From Urophycis tenuis (taxonomy: Eukaryota; Chordata; Actinopteri; Gadiformes; Phycidae), in NCBI GenBank assembly GCA_036785325.1, contig JAXIVH010000099.1:189501-253500 (forward strand): a DNA stretch of 64,000 nt. Direction: 5' to 3'. The notes beneath the pieces were generated by a model. The model saw nothing but the letters and a program-made list of their open reading frames with translations. It had not been told where the DNA came from and ran no database searches. Shown one piece after another: positions 42,613 through 53,025 of this stretch (position 1 is its first letter; each line of letters starts with the position of its first letter). The translations under genes and the position numbers were made by a program.

Positions 42613-43266
42613 AAGCCTAGTTTATACTTCTGCGTAAAGTGACGGACGACGGAGACGGAGAGCCCTCTCCGTCAACGGAGAGCCCGACGGAGAGCCTCTC
42701 CGTCGTCTCCGTCGGCCTGAAATATTTTTTAAGTATCCGTCACTCCGTCTACGTACAACGGAGACCGCAAGGGCTACGAATGGTCCTCTAAACATGTCAT
42801 TTACACATGAATGACTCACAATGAACACATTCTATCGCTATCGACTTCTATCACAACGTAAACACTGGCCGCGCCATATATGTATATACGCTTTATACGC
42901 TATATATACGCTATATATATACGCTACATATATACGCTTTACTATATGGACGCATAAAGCTCCAAAGTGCAAGCCGACCTACTTGAACTTGTGAAACTTA
43001 AAAGAGACGGTGGCAAATTGCAAGTTTGTGTACGGTTTTTACTTTTAAAAGCATTTCATTTATAACGTATCCCCTTTCCTATTTAATAATTGATCCCCTC
43101 TGAACTAATTTTCCCTTTTGTACTTATTTGCTTGAATGTCATGGCCAGTCTTGCGTAGCGACCCATACTGGTCAAGCCGGAAATTGCATTACGCATCCGT
43201 CACCACGACGGAGAGTCCGTAGTTACGCAGACGGATGAGCAGTCGGAGAAGTATAAACTAGGCTTT
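42613..43266. mobile_element. MITE with gcctagtttatacttc ends
   Basis: aagcctagtttatacttctg at the left is inverted at the right (gaagtataaactaggctt). Subterminal regions are rich in cgtc and gacgga motifs, and a dense palindromic tct-ccg-tc block covers 42645-42720. About 650 bp. A PIF/Harbinger-like origin is possible, but the 3-bp target duplication is not clean. Confidence 0.65.
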
Positions 43267-43525
43267 AACGTGGTACGTTAGCTAGCTTGTTAAGCTTGGC
43301 ATGATTCATGTCAGCAAAACACAACGTTAATACTGAGTGTGCTCAGAGGTGTATTGTAACGAAGTAGATGTACTTCGTTACACTACTTAAGTAGTTTTTT
43401 TGAGGATTTGTACTTTACTTGAGTATTTTTTTTAATCAGGACTTTTACTTTTACTCGACTACATTTGAAAGCTAAAAACTATACTTATACTTAATTACTT
43501 TGAAATGTGCCATGTCGTTACCAAT

Positions 43526-43582
43526 TTTAGCTCAGTTGGTAGAGCAGCCGTCTTTGGTCTGGGAGAGCAGGGTTCAAATCCA
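43526..43582 (+). mobile_element. tRNA-like SINE head
   Basis: A-box tagctcagttggtagagcag and B-box ggttcaaatcc are correctly spaced for a pol III promoter. The 3' side runs into gagtgagtgagt and there is no acceptor stem, so it is a SINE head or tRNA pseudogene. Confidence 0.6.
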
Positions 43583-43597
43583 AGAGTGAGTGAGTGA

Positions 43598-44168
43598 GTG
43601 AGTCAGTGCGTTTACATGCAGCAAGAAATTCGAATTTCTGATCATATAAGACATCGTTCGGACTTTTAAAATGCATGTAAACAGCCACCTTAGTCCGATC
43701 TACTTCGGACCATATCGGACATCTCAAAATCGGAGAAGAACACCTAGATAATTCGTTCATTATCGGACTTAACGTCATGTATACTCCGCGGTCGGATCGG
43801 AAACGGATAATGCATTCTGCGCATGCTCGAGAATTAACATTGTTGTCGGAAAAGGCCCTTGCCCTTCTTCTACCATCACTGCAGCCAAAAGATCCGTTGT
43901 TCTTTTTATGTGTATTATCAGGAGGAAAATAATGTACGAAATTTGCGCTAATGTAGCTAGTAAATAGCTCTAGATAGTTTGTTGTTGCCGGAAGTGGCCC
44001 TTTGTTTAGAGGGCTACAGCGCCACATAGTGTACGGAGTCAGCCATGCTCCGGCCAGTTATCCCATTCTCTGAACGGCATGTATACTGGTCCGGTCTGAT
44101 GCATGTCATTATCCGATACAATCAGAAATTTGAATTTTTTGCTGCATGTAAACGTACTGACTGAGTGA
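43598..44168. mobile_element. MITE with cagtgcgtttacatgcagc ends
   Basis: cagtgcgtttacatgcagca at the left and gctgcatgtaaacgtactg at the right are inverted, with gagtgagt low-complexity DNA on both sides, so the target duplication cannot be fixed. The interior repeats tcggac / gtccga motifs. About 570 bp, no coding capacity. Confidence 0.7.
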
Positions 44169-44799
44169 GTCATGTGTACTATAAAATACTTTTACTTTTG
44201 ATACTTAAGTACATTTAATGTGAGCTACTTTTAGACTTTTACTCAAGTAATTTTCTTATAGGTTACTTTTTTTTTTACTTTTTACCAAAGTAATTTTCAG
44301 TTAACACACAGCATACACATTTTAATGCTTTATAGCGATAGCCTGCAGCCATTATTGTACAATGTAAAGGCTACCAAGCTAGCGTTAGTCAAAATTCGTT
44401 TCATCAAAATTTATGTTAAGTTCCATGTACATGTTTATGTAATACATAAATTCACTTATATTATTTTAATTATCAAGGTTATATATATATTAAGTTATCA
44501 AGGCGAGGTCATGATTGCCAGAGGGAAAAGTAAGTTAAAAAATATATAGCCTATACTACAAAACATTTTTAAGGAAGCAATAGATGAATGTTTAAGAGGT
44601 ATTCATATAAATCATACTATTTGCCCAATTAAAAAGTCCTGATCAGTCTGAGAGACTGAATGAGATTGAATGCTTATCATAGCTATCTCTCATCTCGTGT
44701 TCCTTATCCAGCTGAGAATTTAGTAGAACAAAGACATTTGATAAACATGACCTGTCCTGTCTCTGTCCTGGCAGTTTTTGCAAAAGACCAAATGCAGAA

Positions 44800-45068
44800 T
44801 TTGCTGAGATTGGCAGTTCGATTCTCGGCCCCTCCAGTCTACCTGTCGAAGTGTCCTTGGGCAAGACACTGAACCCCAAGTTGCCATGGATGCTGATGTG
44901 GCAACGTGTGAATGTGTGTGTAAATAATTAGGGCTCCCTCATGGATTGGCACCCTGGTAGAGCCTGCCATCAGTGTGTGAATGGGTGAATAATAGACATG
45001 TATTGTAGAGTGCTTTGAGTGGTTGATATAATACTAGAGAAGCACGTTATATGCGAACAATCCATTTA
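44800..45068 (+). mobile_element. tRNA-derived fish SINE
   Basis: A B-box-like gcagttcgattctcgg is followed by the body gtccttgggcaagacactga and the tail motif gagtgctttgagtggttg ... aacaatccattta, a widespread fish SINE consensus. The 5' head is diverged. Confidence 0.65.
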
Positions 45069-45385
45069 CTATATTCTTCACTGTATCCATGTATAGTTGT
45101 GCATCACCTGTGTGATCATGAGAAGGCTGAAGAACTAGTATGACAAGATATCACCAGCTGCTGGGTTGCAAACTCGGACAGGTAGGCAAGCAGAGGCAAA
45201 ACATACAGAGAATGGATTTGTTTTATGAGACCAAGTTCACATCAGTCATAATAAAAAATATTATGTAAGAATGAATGTATGTGTGAGGCTGTTCAGTAAT
45301 ATTTTGCATGCTTATGTCTCCAATGCTAAGCTGACTAATATTGTTTGTTTGTCTGTTTGTGTTTTCCCCTCATGATCCAGACATT

Positions 45386-45569
45386 ATGGAAATGAAAAGT
45401 CTCCTGCCACAAGATCTTCGGAGCAAGTGAGTATTCATGTTATCCTGACATAAAGACTGTGAATGGATAATGTGCATACTATTGGCCATATTACTGCCAG
45501 TTTGTCAGCACAAAGATAGACAGTAGTGTACAATATTGTGAAATCCTACTTTTTACAGTAAAAACCTTG

Positions 45570-45639
<70 letters not shown>

Positions 45640-45694
45640 CTCCAGGATCACCAAAAATCCAGACGATTACTGGCAATTTGGAGGAGGATTCTGA
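45386..45694 (+). CDS. Possible two-exon ORF of 29 residues
   Basis: Exon 45381-45426 (acceptor gatccag, ATG at 45386, donor gtgagt) and exon 45646-45694 (acceptor ctccag) join in frame to 29 codons, MEMKSLLPQDLRSKI... ending YWQFGGGF and a TGA. The intron contains a (GT)n array. It could be the continuation of the first exon ending at 42459. I do not recognise the peptide, and a chance splice pattern is possible. Confidence 0.3.
45574..45636. repeat. (GT)n microsatellite
   Basis: A pure GT run of about 31 units directly upstream of the acceptor at 45645. Confidence 0.95.
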
Positions 45695-46234
45695 ATTTTT
45701 CTGAGATCTGTGAGAAATTTTTATTTGTCTGTTGTGTTGCACCTCTGTTACAGATTCACTGACCTTTTGTGGTATGTTTTGATTTTACTTAATAATACAT
45801 TGTATAGTTACAATTCTTAATCAAAAGACTGTAATGCTTGTCCACACATGTTATCAGAACTACCTTATATAGAGCCCCCAAGGGTTAGGAGAATATTGTG
45901 GAAACAATATAAAACTTCAGTGAAAAATAAAAGCTAAAAAAAAAACACAAGACCACAACCCCCTCAGCTCAACAACACAATTTGTTGCTTTCTATATCCA
46001 TTTCAAAGGTGAAATTTTGACCTCATTTTGGATAGAAATGCTAACAGATACATGTTACACACATGAACAAATACCATTTTTAGTTTTTCAGTTCCTCCTG
46101 GGGGCTCTAAAGAACTGTTTGTGAATAATTGGTTGATATTGTAAATTTACATCTGATTACATTAAATAAAAAGAGTTTAGAATCAATAGTGGTGTGTACT
46201 TTATTTGTAATTAATTTCCCATGACATTTAGCAT

Positions 46235-46550
46235 TGTATCTTTATTGAAGGTGATCGATCATAATTATTTGGGAAAATCTGTAAAATAACGGTATTTTCC
46301 TGCAGAACTTTTAGGATTGTCCTTTTATTGAAGGTGATCGATCATAATTATTTGGGAAAAATCTGTAAAATAACGGTATTTTCCTGCAGAACTGTTAGGA
46401 TTGTCCTTTTATTGAAGTTGATCGATCATAATTATTTGGGAAAAATCTGTAAAATAACGGTATTTTCCTGCAGAACTTTTAGGATTGTCCTTTTATTGAA
46501 GGTGATCGATCATAATTATTTGGGAAAAATCTGTAAAATAACGGTATTTT
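46235..46550. repeat. 83-bp satellite, left block
   Basis: Four tandem units of 83-84 bp (gtgatcgatcataattattt, ataacggtattttcctgcag) with almost no divergence. The array resumes at 50208 after the L2 insertion. Confidence 0.92.
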
Positions 46551-49500
46551 AATAATAATAATAATAATGCATTTTATTTAAAAAAGTGCCTTTCATGTCA
46601 CTCAAGGACACTGTACAGACAGAAAAAGATAAATAAAATTAAAATCACATAGTGAGGTAGACAAGACAGTTAAAAAGGACCATGGTAGAAAAAAAAAAAA
46701 AAAAAGATAAAATAAGTAGAAATAAGGCAGATAAAACAAGAAGCAAGGAGGTTAAAGGGAGAAGGCTGTCCGGAAGAGGTGGGTTCTGAGGCGTGTTTTG
46801 AAGAGGGGAGGAGAGTCACATTTCCGGAGGTCAGGTGGCAGGTTGTTCCAGAGTCGTGGAGCAGAGCGACTGAAGGCTCTGCCCCCCATTGTGCTGAGGC
46901 AGACAGGGGGCACAGAGAGGTGGATGGAGGAGGAGGATCTGAGGGAACGGGTGGGGATGGTGATGTGCAGGAGGTCGGACAGGTAGGGAGGGGCGAGGTT
47001 GTGGATGGCCATGAATGTGAAGAGGAGGAGTTTGAAGGTGATGCGGTGGGTTATAGGAAGCCAGTGGAGATCCTGGAGGACAGGGGTGATGTGGTGGTGG
47101 GAGGGGGTCTTAGTGATGATGCGGGCGGCAGAGTTTTGGACCAATTGAAGTTTACGGAGGGACTTGAGAGGGAGGCCGAAGAGGAGAGAGTTGCAATAAT
47201 CAAGACGGGAGGTGACGAGGCTGTGGACAAGGATGGCGGCGGTGTGGGGGGTGAGGGAGGGGCGGAGTCTGTTTATGTTGCGTAGGTGGAAATATGCAGT
47301 GCGGGTAATGGAGTTGATGTGAGACTGGAGGGAGAGTGTGCTGTCGAGGATGACACCCAAGCTCTTTACCTGAGGGGAGGGGGAAACTGAGGAGCCGTCG
47401 ATGGTGAGAGAGAAGGTGTTGACTTTGGCTAGGGTGGATTTAGTGCCGAGGAGGAGAATTTCAGTTTTATTGCAGTTGAGTTGGAGGAAGTTTGAGGTGA
47501 ACCAGGTTTTTAGTTCGGAAAAACAAGACGTGAGGGAGGGGGGTGGGAATGAGGAGTTGGGTTTGCAGGAAAGGTAGAGCTGGGTGTCGTCCGCGAAGCA
47601 ATGGAACTGGATGTTGAACTTGCGGAGGATTTGGCCGAGGGGGAGGAGATAGATAATGAAAAGGAGAGGCCCCAAGACAGATCCCTGGGGCACACCTGCA
47701 GTGACTGGGGAGGGATTTGAGGTGAAAGATTTAAGTTGTACGAACTGGGTGCGGCCTGTGAGGTAGGAGTTGAACCAGCTGAGGGTAGTGTGGGAGAGGC
47801 CAATGGAGGAGAGTCTACTGAGGAGGATGGGGTGTGAGATGGTGTCGAAGGCCGCACTCAGATCGAGGAGGATGAGGATGGAGATGAGACCAGAGTCGGC
47901 TGCAATGAGGAGGTCATTGGAGATTTTGATTAGGGCCGACTCTGGGCTGTGACGGGGGCGAAAACCGGACTGAAAAGGCTCATAGAGTGAGTGAAGGGAT
48001 AGGTGGGAGTGAAGTTGGGTTGCGACAGTCTTTTCAAGGGTTTTGGAGATGAAGGGTAAGTTAGAGATGGGGCGGAGGTTAGAGTAGTTGTTGGGGTCTA
48101 AGCCGGGTTTCTTAAGTACGGGGGTGACGGCGGCGGTTTTAAAAAGTGAAGGGACTATTCCGGTCGAGAGTGAGGAGTGAATAATGGCGGTAATGAGAGG
48201 CAGGAGGGAGGGGAGGCCGGATTTGACTAGGGTAGAGGGGAGGGGGTCGAGCTGACAGGTGGTGGGCTTAGATTTGTGGATGAGGTTAGAGATTTCGGGG
48301 GGAGTGGGGAGGACAAAGCTGGAGAAGGGATGACGAGTAGGGAGAGGTTCTGGTGGGGAGAGAGGGGGGGAGGTGGGATGAAGGTGCTGGTGAATGGTGT
48401 GGATTTTCAGGATGAAGTAGTCCAGGATGGAGTTGCAGGATGCCGTGGAGTAGAAGTGGGGGGGCAGAGAATTGGGTGGGTGAAGGATTTTATTGAGGAC
48501 AGAGAAGAGTGTTTTGGAGTTACCTTGATTAGTGAGAATGAGGCCAGAGTAGTAAATGGATTTGGTCTGGGATATGAGGTCCTTGTATTGTAAGATGTGG
48601 GAGGTGTACATGTCCTTGTGGATGGTGAGACCGGTTCGTTTGTGGAGGCGCTCAAGTTGGCGGTTTTTAGCTTTCATGGACCTGAGCTCGGGGGTAAACC
48701 AGGGGGCAGATGTGGAGAAGGAAACAGACCGGGTTTTCAGGGGGGCGATAGAGGTGAGAGTGGTGGAGAGGCAGGTGTTGTAGAGAGTGGCGAGATCATT
48801 AGGGTTTGAGGTAGGGTCAGGGGTTGGAAAGCTGTCGATGTTGGAGCAGAGGGTGGCAATGTTAATGTCCTTGATGGCACGGAATGAGATGAGACGGGGA
48901 GACTTGATTATGGAGAGGCGGAGTACTGCGTTAAAAGTGAGGAGGGAGTGATCTGAGGCGGGGAAAAGTTCGGCAGTGGGCTTAGAGGGGGTGAGACCGG
49001 AACAGCAGACTAGGTCAAGAGAGTGGCCTTTGATGTGGGTGGGGAAATCAACCAGGTTTTGTAGGCCAAAGCTGTCGAGGCAGGATGTGAAGTCTCTGGT
49101 GAGAGGCAGGTTGGTGTTGTCCATATGGATATTGAAGTCACCTAGCAGGATTATGTTGAGTGAGAGAGTGGATATGTGGGTGAGCAGAGTAGAGAAATCA
49201 CTGATAAAATCGCTGTGTGGCTTAGGGGGGCGGTAAAATGTAGCGATGATGGTAGGTGTGGGTCCGGGAAGCTTAAAAACAAGGCATTCAAAGGAGGTGA
49301 ATGCAGGGACAGAGACGGGCAGGACTTTCCACTTCTCGCGGTGAATTACCGCGAGACCTCCTCCGCGGCCGTTGCCATGGGGACGGGAGATGTAAACAAA
49401 GCCAGGGGGAGTAGAGTCGTTGAGTGGAGAGAAGTCGTTAGGCTGTTGCCAGGTTTCAGTTAAAAAGAGAAAGTCAAGCTTACGGTCAGTGAGGACGTTT

Positions 49501-50207
49501 TGGACGAGATGACCTTTACTTGTGAGTGAGCGGATGTTGAGCAGACCGAAGTTGACAGCGGAGGAGTCTTGCTTAGTGGTAGCATTAGCCGACCTGGCTA
49601 GGCTGGCTAGTGCATGGCGGTTGATGGTACGGCCGGTGTTGTTGGGGGAGCGACGAGAGGTGGACCAGGTGGAGTTGAGTGAGCCGGGGTTGTTGCTGTG
49701 CTGGACGTGTCTGCGGGACCCACGGTGGATGTAGCGCCGACGAGGGGGGCGAGCGATGGCGGGGGGTGTAGCAGCTCCGGTGGTGGGGGCTCGAGTACAG
49801 TCCAGCGGATCCGGAGAAGGTCGGAGACGGAGTAGTGGAGTAGTCCAGCCACAGGTTGATGGCAGAACGACAGGAGTATCCAGATCAGTCCAGACCAGGT
49901 GAGGTAGTTGTTGTGCCACATGACGAGGTTAGCGGATAGCTACCAGCGTTAGCCAGGGCACAGGTGGGTGGGGGTGCCGGAGCGACAGCGGTAGTAAACA
50001 GCGCAAGAGAAGCTAATGGCTGGGGTGATTCACGCAGGAGTGCGCAAACTAAACAATAAGTGCCTCGAAGACTAGAGGAGCACAAGTCAAGAGGAGGTAG
50101 ACAAACACGTAGATAAACACGTAGGGGCTGCAACGACTTACGACTACCAACGATTACCAGCGAGCAGCGGCAACAAACATGCCAGCGTCCGCTCGACACT
50201 CCGACTC
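46551..50207 (-). mobile_element. Full-length L2-clade LINE
   Basis: A minus-strand LINE of 3,657 bp inserted inside the 83-bp satellite. tatttt flanks both sides (46545-46550 and 50208-50213), and the satellite unit continues exactly across the break. The 3' end has the L2-type tail (cagtgtccttgagtgacatg) and a terminal (ATT)n run. About 290 bp of 5' leader precede the long ORF. Confidence 0.85.
46752..49919 (-). CDS. L2 ORF2: endonuclease and reverse transcriptase, intact
   Basis: An unbroken 1,055-codon frame. The apurinic-like endonuclease covers about residues 122-335 (LNIRSL, ETW at 155-157, LLGDFNIHMD at 258-267, ASDHSLL at 321-327). The RT covers about 590-860, with PISNLPFISKTLEK, LLDLSAAFDTISH at 684-696, GVPQGSVLGPLLF at 742-754 and the catalytic FADD at 775-778. 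The first 110 residues are Pro/Arg-rich and unassigned. The endonuclease nicks target DNA and the RT copies the RNA there. With no stop or frameshift it may be recently active. The first ATG was taken as start; a later start is possible. Confidence 0.9.
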   Translation of the reverse strand: MAQQLPHLVWTDLDTPVVLPSTCGWTTPLLRLRPSPDPLDCTRAPTTGAATPPAIARPPRRRYIHRGSRRHVQHSNNPGSLNSTWSTSRRSPNNTGRTINRHALASLARSANATTKQDSSAVNFGLLNIRSLTSKGHLVQNVLTDRKLDFLFLTETWQQPNDFSPLNDSTPPGFVYISRPHGNGRGGGLAVIHREKWKVLPVSVPAFTSFECLVFKLPGPTPTIIATFYRPPKPHSDFISDFSTLLTHISTLSLNIILLGDFNIHMDNTNLPLTRDFTSCLDSFGLQNLVDFPTHIKGHSLDLVCCSGLTPSKPTAELFPASDHSLLTFNAVLRLSIIKSPRLISFRAIKDINIATLCSNIDSFPTPDPTSNPNDLATLYNTCLSTTLTSIAPLKTRSVSFSTSAPWFTPELRSMKAKNRQLERLHKRTGLTIHKDMYTSHILQYKDLISQTKSIYYSGLILTNQGNSKTLFSVLNKILHPPNSLPPHFYSTASCNSILDYFILKIHTIHQHLHPTSPPLSPPEPLPTRHPFSSFVLPTPPEISNLIHKSKPTTCQLDPLPSTLVKSGLPSLLPLITAIIHSSLSTGIVPSLFKTAAVTPVLKKPGLDPNNYSNLRPISNLPFISKTLEKTVATQLHSHLSLHSLYEPFQSGFRPRHSPESALIKISNDLLIAADSGLISILILLDLSAAFDTISHPILLSRLSSIGLSHTTLSWFNSYLTGRTQFVQLKSFTSNPSPVTAGVPQGSVLGPLLFIIYLLPLGQILRKFNIQFHCFADDTQLYLSCKPNSSFPPPSLTSCFSELKTWFTSNFLQLNCNKTEILLLGTKSTLAKVNTFSLTIDGSSVSPSPQVKSLGVILDSTLSLQSHINSITRTAYFHLRNINRLRPSLTPHTAAILVHSLVTSRLDYCNSLLFGLPLKSLRKLQLVQNSAARIITKTPSHHHITPVLQDLHWLPITHRITFKLLLFTFMAIHNLAPPYLSDLLHITIPTRSLRSSSSIHLSVPPVCLSTMGGRAFSRSAPRLWNNLPPDLRKCDSPPLFKTRLRTHLFRTAFSL

Positions 50208-50480
50208 TATTTTCCTGCAGAACTTTTAGGATTGTCCTTTTATTGAAGGTGATCAATCATAATTATTTGGGAAAAATCTGTAAAATAACGCTATTTTCCT
50301 GCAGAACTTTTAGGATTGTCCTTTTATTGAAGGTGATCGATCATAATTATTTGGGAAAAATCTGTAAAATAACGGTATTTTCCTGCAGAACTTTTAGGAT
50401 TGTCCTTTTATTGAAGGTGATCGATCATAATTATTTGGGAAAAATCTGTAAAATAACGGTATTTTTCTGTAAAAATTTGA
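50208..50480. repeat. 83-bp satellite, right block
   Basis: About 3.3 further units of the same satellite, continuing the array interrupted by the L2. Confidence 0.92.
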
Positions 50481-50710
50481 ATGAAATTTTCTGTAAATTT
50501 AATGTTTTTGCACATTATTTGAATTACGGTTTTTTACTTTAATTTTACGGTTTTTGTTTGGCAGCCATAGCTGCCAGTCATTTACCGTTTTTTTTACGTT
50601 TTTTTTTTTTACAGTGTACCATCCGTTTTCTGTGCTTTTGTAATAAGTCTTTGTAGCCATAGAGCAATAAACATTTGAATAACAGTGATAAAGACACAAG
50701 GCTTGTCAAG

Positions 50711-51052
50711 CAAAGGCGTAGCCACGGGTGGGCCTGGACAGGCCTAGGCCCGCCTACTTGTCAGTCTTGCCCGTCCAATCAGAGGGCTTTCCTTCATTTA
50801 CTTGTTCAATAAATGTGACACACCGATGCATGGGTTCATGCAGTTTTGCACAAGTTTAAAATGTTTCTGTGTACTGTGTGTCAGCTGTGATCAAATGCCT
50901 TTGATCGTTTCGTCTAATCTAATCTACAATATTCAAAATTCCAATACCCCCCCCCCCCCCCCCCATTTTATGTTCAATCAAATTGGCTTTGCCCAGCCGT
51001 TTTTTTTTTTTTTCTGTGCCCACCCATTTGAACATTTCTGGCTACGCCACTG
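50711..51052. mobile_element. Short hAT MITE with ggcgtagcca ends
   Basis: caaaggcgtagcc and ggctacgccactg are inverted ends with a perfect 8-bp duplication ttgtcaag (50703-50710 and 51053-51060). The interior of 342 bp holds a C-run and a T-run. It lies in the copy 3 3' flank. Confidence 0.82.
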
Positions 51053-51069
51053 TTGTCAAGCGACCAAAG

Positions 51070-51330
51070 CAAAGTTTTGGTATTGTTTGTCAGAAAGCCC
51101 CTTCAAGCCTATTCATCCAGACCTGTGCATCTGCTCTCATGGATGGGTGCTCTTTGGACCTCCGTGCTGGAGTTGCCTCCTCCAGCTGTGGTACCTCACA
51201 TGAGGAACCTGAATTTGAATCTGACAAGATGTTCTCTGGGGTGCTCTTCTTCTGCGGGGTCGAGTCATAGTTGTTTGACCTCTTTTTTTCTTAAAATATA
51301 TATTGAAGATGAGAACTCAAATCACTTTTT
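51070..51330 (-). pseudogene. Copy 3 cytoplasmic tail and 3' UTR region
   Basis: The minus strand reads KKKRGQTTMTRPRRRRAPQ, paralogous to the copy 2 tail KRGKTTRTQPPRREGPQ, and the next 150 bp match the copy 2 3' UTR. It is separated from the copy 3 transmembrane exon by a LINE insertion (51429-52772), so it is unclear whether it is still used. Confidence 0.5.
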
Positions 51331-51428
51331 AGCAAAGTAGGTTTGCACCTAAGAGGAATTTGTCTTGGTGGTTTGTGCGCAACAGTAAACAGTGAACAAG
51401 CAACAAACAACAATAACAATAAACAATA

Positions 51429-52772
51429 CAATGGTCAGACAATACCGAGGCCCTCTACAGGAAGGGACAGAGCAGGCTGTTCTTCCTGAGGAGGCTCAGA
51501 TCCTTCAATGTGTGCACTAGGCTGCTACGGATGTTCTACCAGTCGGTGGTAGCCAGTGTCACCTTCTTCACCGTTGTGTGCTGGGGAGGAGGCATTGGGA
51601 GCGGTGGGGCCAGTAAGCTGAACAAGCTGGTGAGGAGTGCGAGCTCTGTGGTGGGGATGAAGCTGGACTGTGTGGAGGCGGTGACAGAGAGGAGGATGAG
51701 GGGAAAGCTGCAGGCGATCCTGGACAACCCCTCTCACCCTCTCTATGCCGAACTGAGGCAACTCAGGAGCACGTTCAGCCATAGGCTCACTCAGCCACGT
51801 GCCTCAAAGCGCTTGGGGGGCTCTTTCATCCCATCAGCTATCAGGCTCTACAATGCCTCAACCATCCGCTCCCAACGTCTTGGAAGCGCCAGCCCCACCA
51901 GATCATTAATAAGATAATAATAATATAATAAGATAATAAGATAATGATAATGCCAACCTTCATTGCTAGCTAACTCTCAATGATTTGTATACCACACCAC
52001 ACACCCCAGACTGTTTTCTAGCCGTTGTCATCTTAGGTCTGTTCATGTCATTGATAACCACTGTCCATCTGTCATCTCTCATTGTGTGCACCAGGCTGCT
52101 ACGGATGGTCTACCAGTCTGCGGTGGCCAGTTTCACCTTCTTCACTGCCGTGTGCTGGGAAGGGGAGGGGAAAGCTGCTGGCGACCCGGGACTACCCTAT
52201 CATCCTCTCTATGCCGAACTGAAGCAACTCAGGAACACGTTCAGCCACATGCTCACTCAGCCAAGTGCCTCAAAGTGCTTGGGGGCTCCTTCATCCCATC
52301 AACCATCAGGCTCTAGGAAGCTCCAACACCACCAGACAAATGGACTGAACAATGGACTGAACACCACACTTCACATACACCACACCACACACCTTGGACT
52401 GTCTCCTAGCCGTTGTTATTCTAGGTCTATTCATATGTTGTAATACCTGTAAAAATGTGCACATCTTGCACCTTGCACTTTCCGCATATTTGCACATCTA
52501 TTTTGCACTATGAACAGCTATCAAGGACGTTTACTATGTATGCATACAGGTTCTCACTCCTCACCGACCTGACTTAAGAGCTCACATTTAATTTATCGCA
52601 TTTAATTTATCCATCCATTCCATCCATGGATGGATGGATGGATGGCATTTAATTTATTGTTTATTGACTTTAGCCAGGCTCTTATTGCACTAATCTATCC
52701 CCTGTACTGCTGGTCACTGTGAATTTCTCCTAAGGGAGATTAATAAAGGAAAATCTTATTTTATCTTATCTT
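51429..52772 (+). mobile_element. LINE 3' ends (Rex/CR1-like), two linked copies
   Basis: 51460-51910 encodes a LINE ORF2 C-terminus (LFFLRRLRSFNVCTRLLRM, ILDNPSHPLYAELRQLRS). 52085-52320 repeats it in shorter, frameshifted form. The tail is ttctcctaagggagattaat with a (TTATC)n end. The direct repeat aaacaata at 51421-51428 and 52773-52780 is a plausible target duplication. The insertion splits the 3' part of Ig copy 3. Confidence 0.72.
52590..52660. repeat. (ATCC)/(GGAT) palindromic simple repeat
   Basis: An atccatccattccatcc run followed by tggatggatggatgg can fold into a hairpin. It lies between copies of cgcatttaatttat. Confidence 0.8.
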
Positions 52773-52942
52773 AAACAATAAGCAACACGATGGCGGGGCC
52801 TGGTAGGTTAGAAAATGTTATCATTATGAAGATAAAATAATATTTATATTTATATGATAAAGAAAAAAGGAAAACATGAAAAAAGGCAAAGAAGAACAGA
52901 AATAAAAAAATAAAAAATTGAAAAACAAGTGGGTGAAAATGG

Positions 52943-53025
52943 CGAAGTGACAATGATGACGAAGATGGTACAGATAAACAAAAAGAAGACTACTAATACA
53001 GGCCAATGTTTTCTCTCATATCCTG
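52943..53025 (-). CDS. Transmembrane exon of copy 3
   Basis: The acceptor ctgtttcag (53026 up) aligns with the copy 2 exon. It encodes GYERKHW and then PVLVVFFLFICTIFVIIV, a membrane helix. No clear donor follows, and the frame stays open about 30 more codons with hydrophobic, T-rich coding. The 3' limit given is the end of the similarity. Confidence 0.6.

Larger units (their letters stand above)
43344..44305. mobile_element. hAT-like element rich in acttaagta motifs
   Basis: It begins gaggtgtattgtaacgaagt with repeated tacttttact / actttactt blocks, matched by inverse blocks at 44185-44305, a style of fish non-autonomous hAT ends. It is interrupted by the tRNA-like sequence at 43526 and by the palindromic MITE at 43598. 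Exact ends are uncertain. Confidence 0.45.
40220..50616. mobile_element. 10.4-kb CACTG...CAGTG element (EnSpm/CACTA-like)
   Basis: The ends CACTGTAAAAAAAAAA and TTTTTTTTTTACAGTG are inverted and flanked by TA on both sides. The uninterrupted host site survives in the copy 2 paralogue (aggcctaccatctg at 13011), proving a single insertion. Subterminal DNA is rich in ctgtaaa and tttacag repeats. CACTG ends suggest the EnSpm/CACTA group, but no transposase was found. The interior holds a hAT, MITEs, SINEs, an 83-bp satellite, a full-length L2 and possible spliced exons. Confidence 0.65.

Noticed and set aside
43527..44027. 166-residue minus-strand ORF
   Set aside because: It covers the tRNA-like SINE head and the palindromic MITE; no recognised domain.
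46779..49463. Long plus-strand ORFs opposite the L2 ORF
   Set aside because: They are Gly/Glu/Arg-rich shadows of the minus-strand LINE ORF with no recognised domain.
46235..50480. CRISPR-like array of regular repeats
   Set aside because: The 83-bp units are contiguous without distinct spacers in a eukaryotic context, so this is a satellite.
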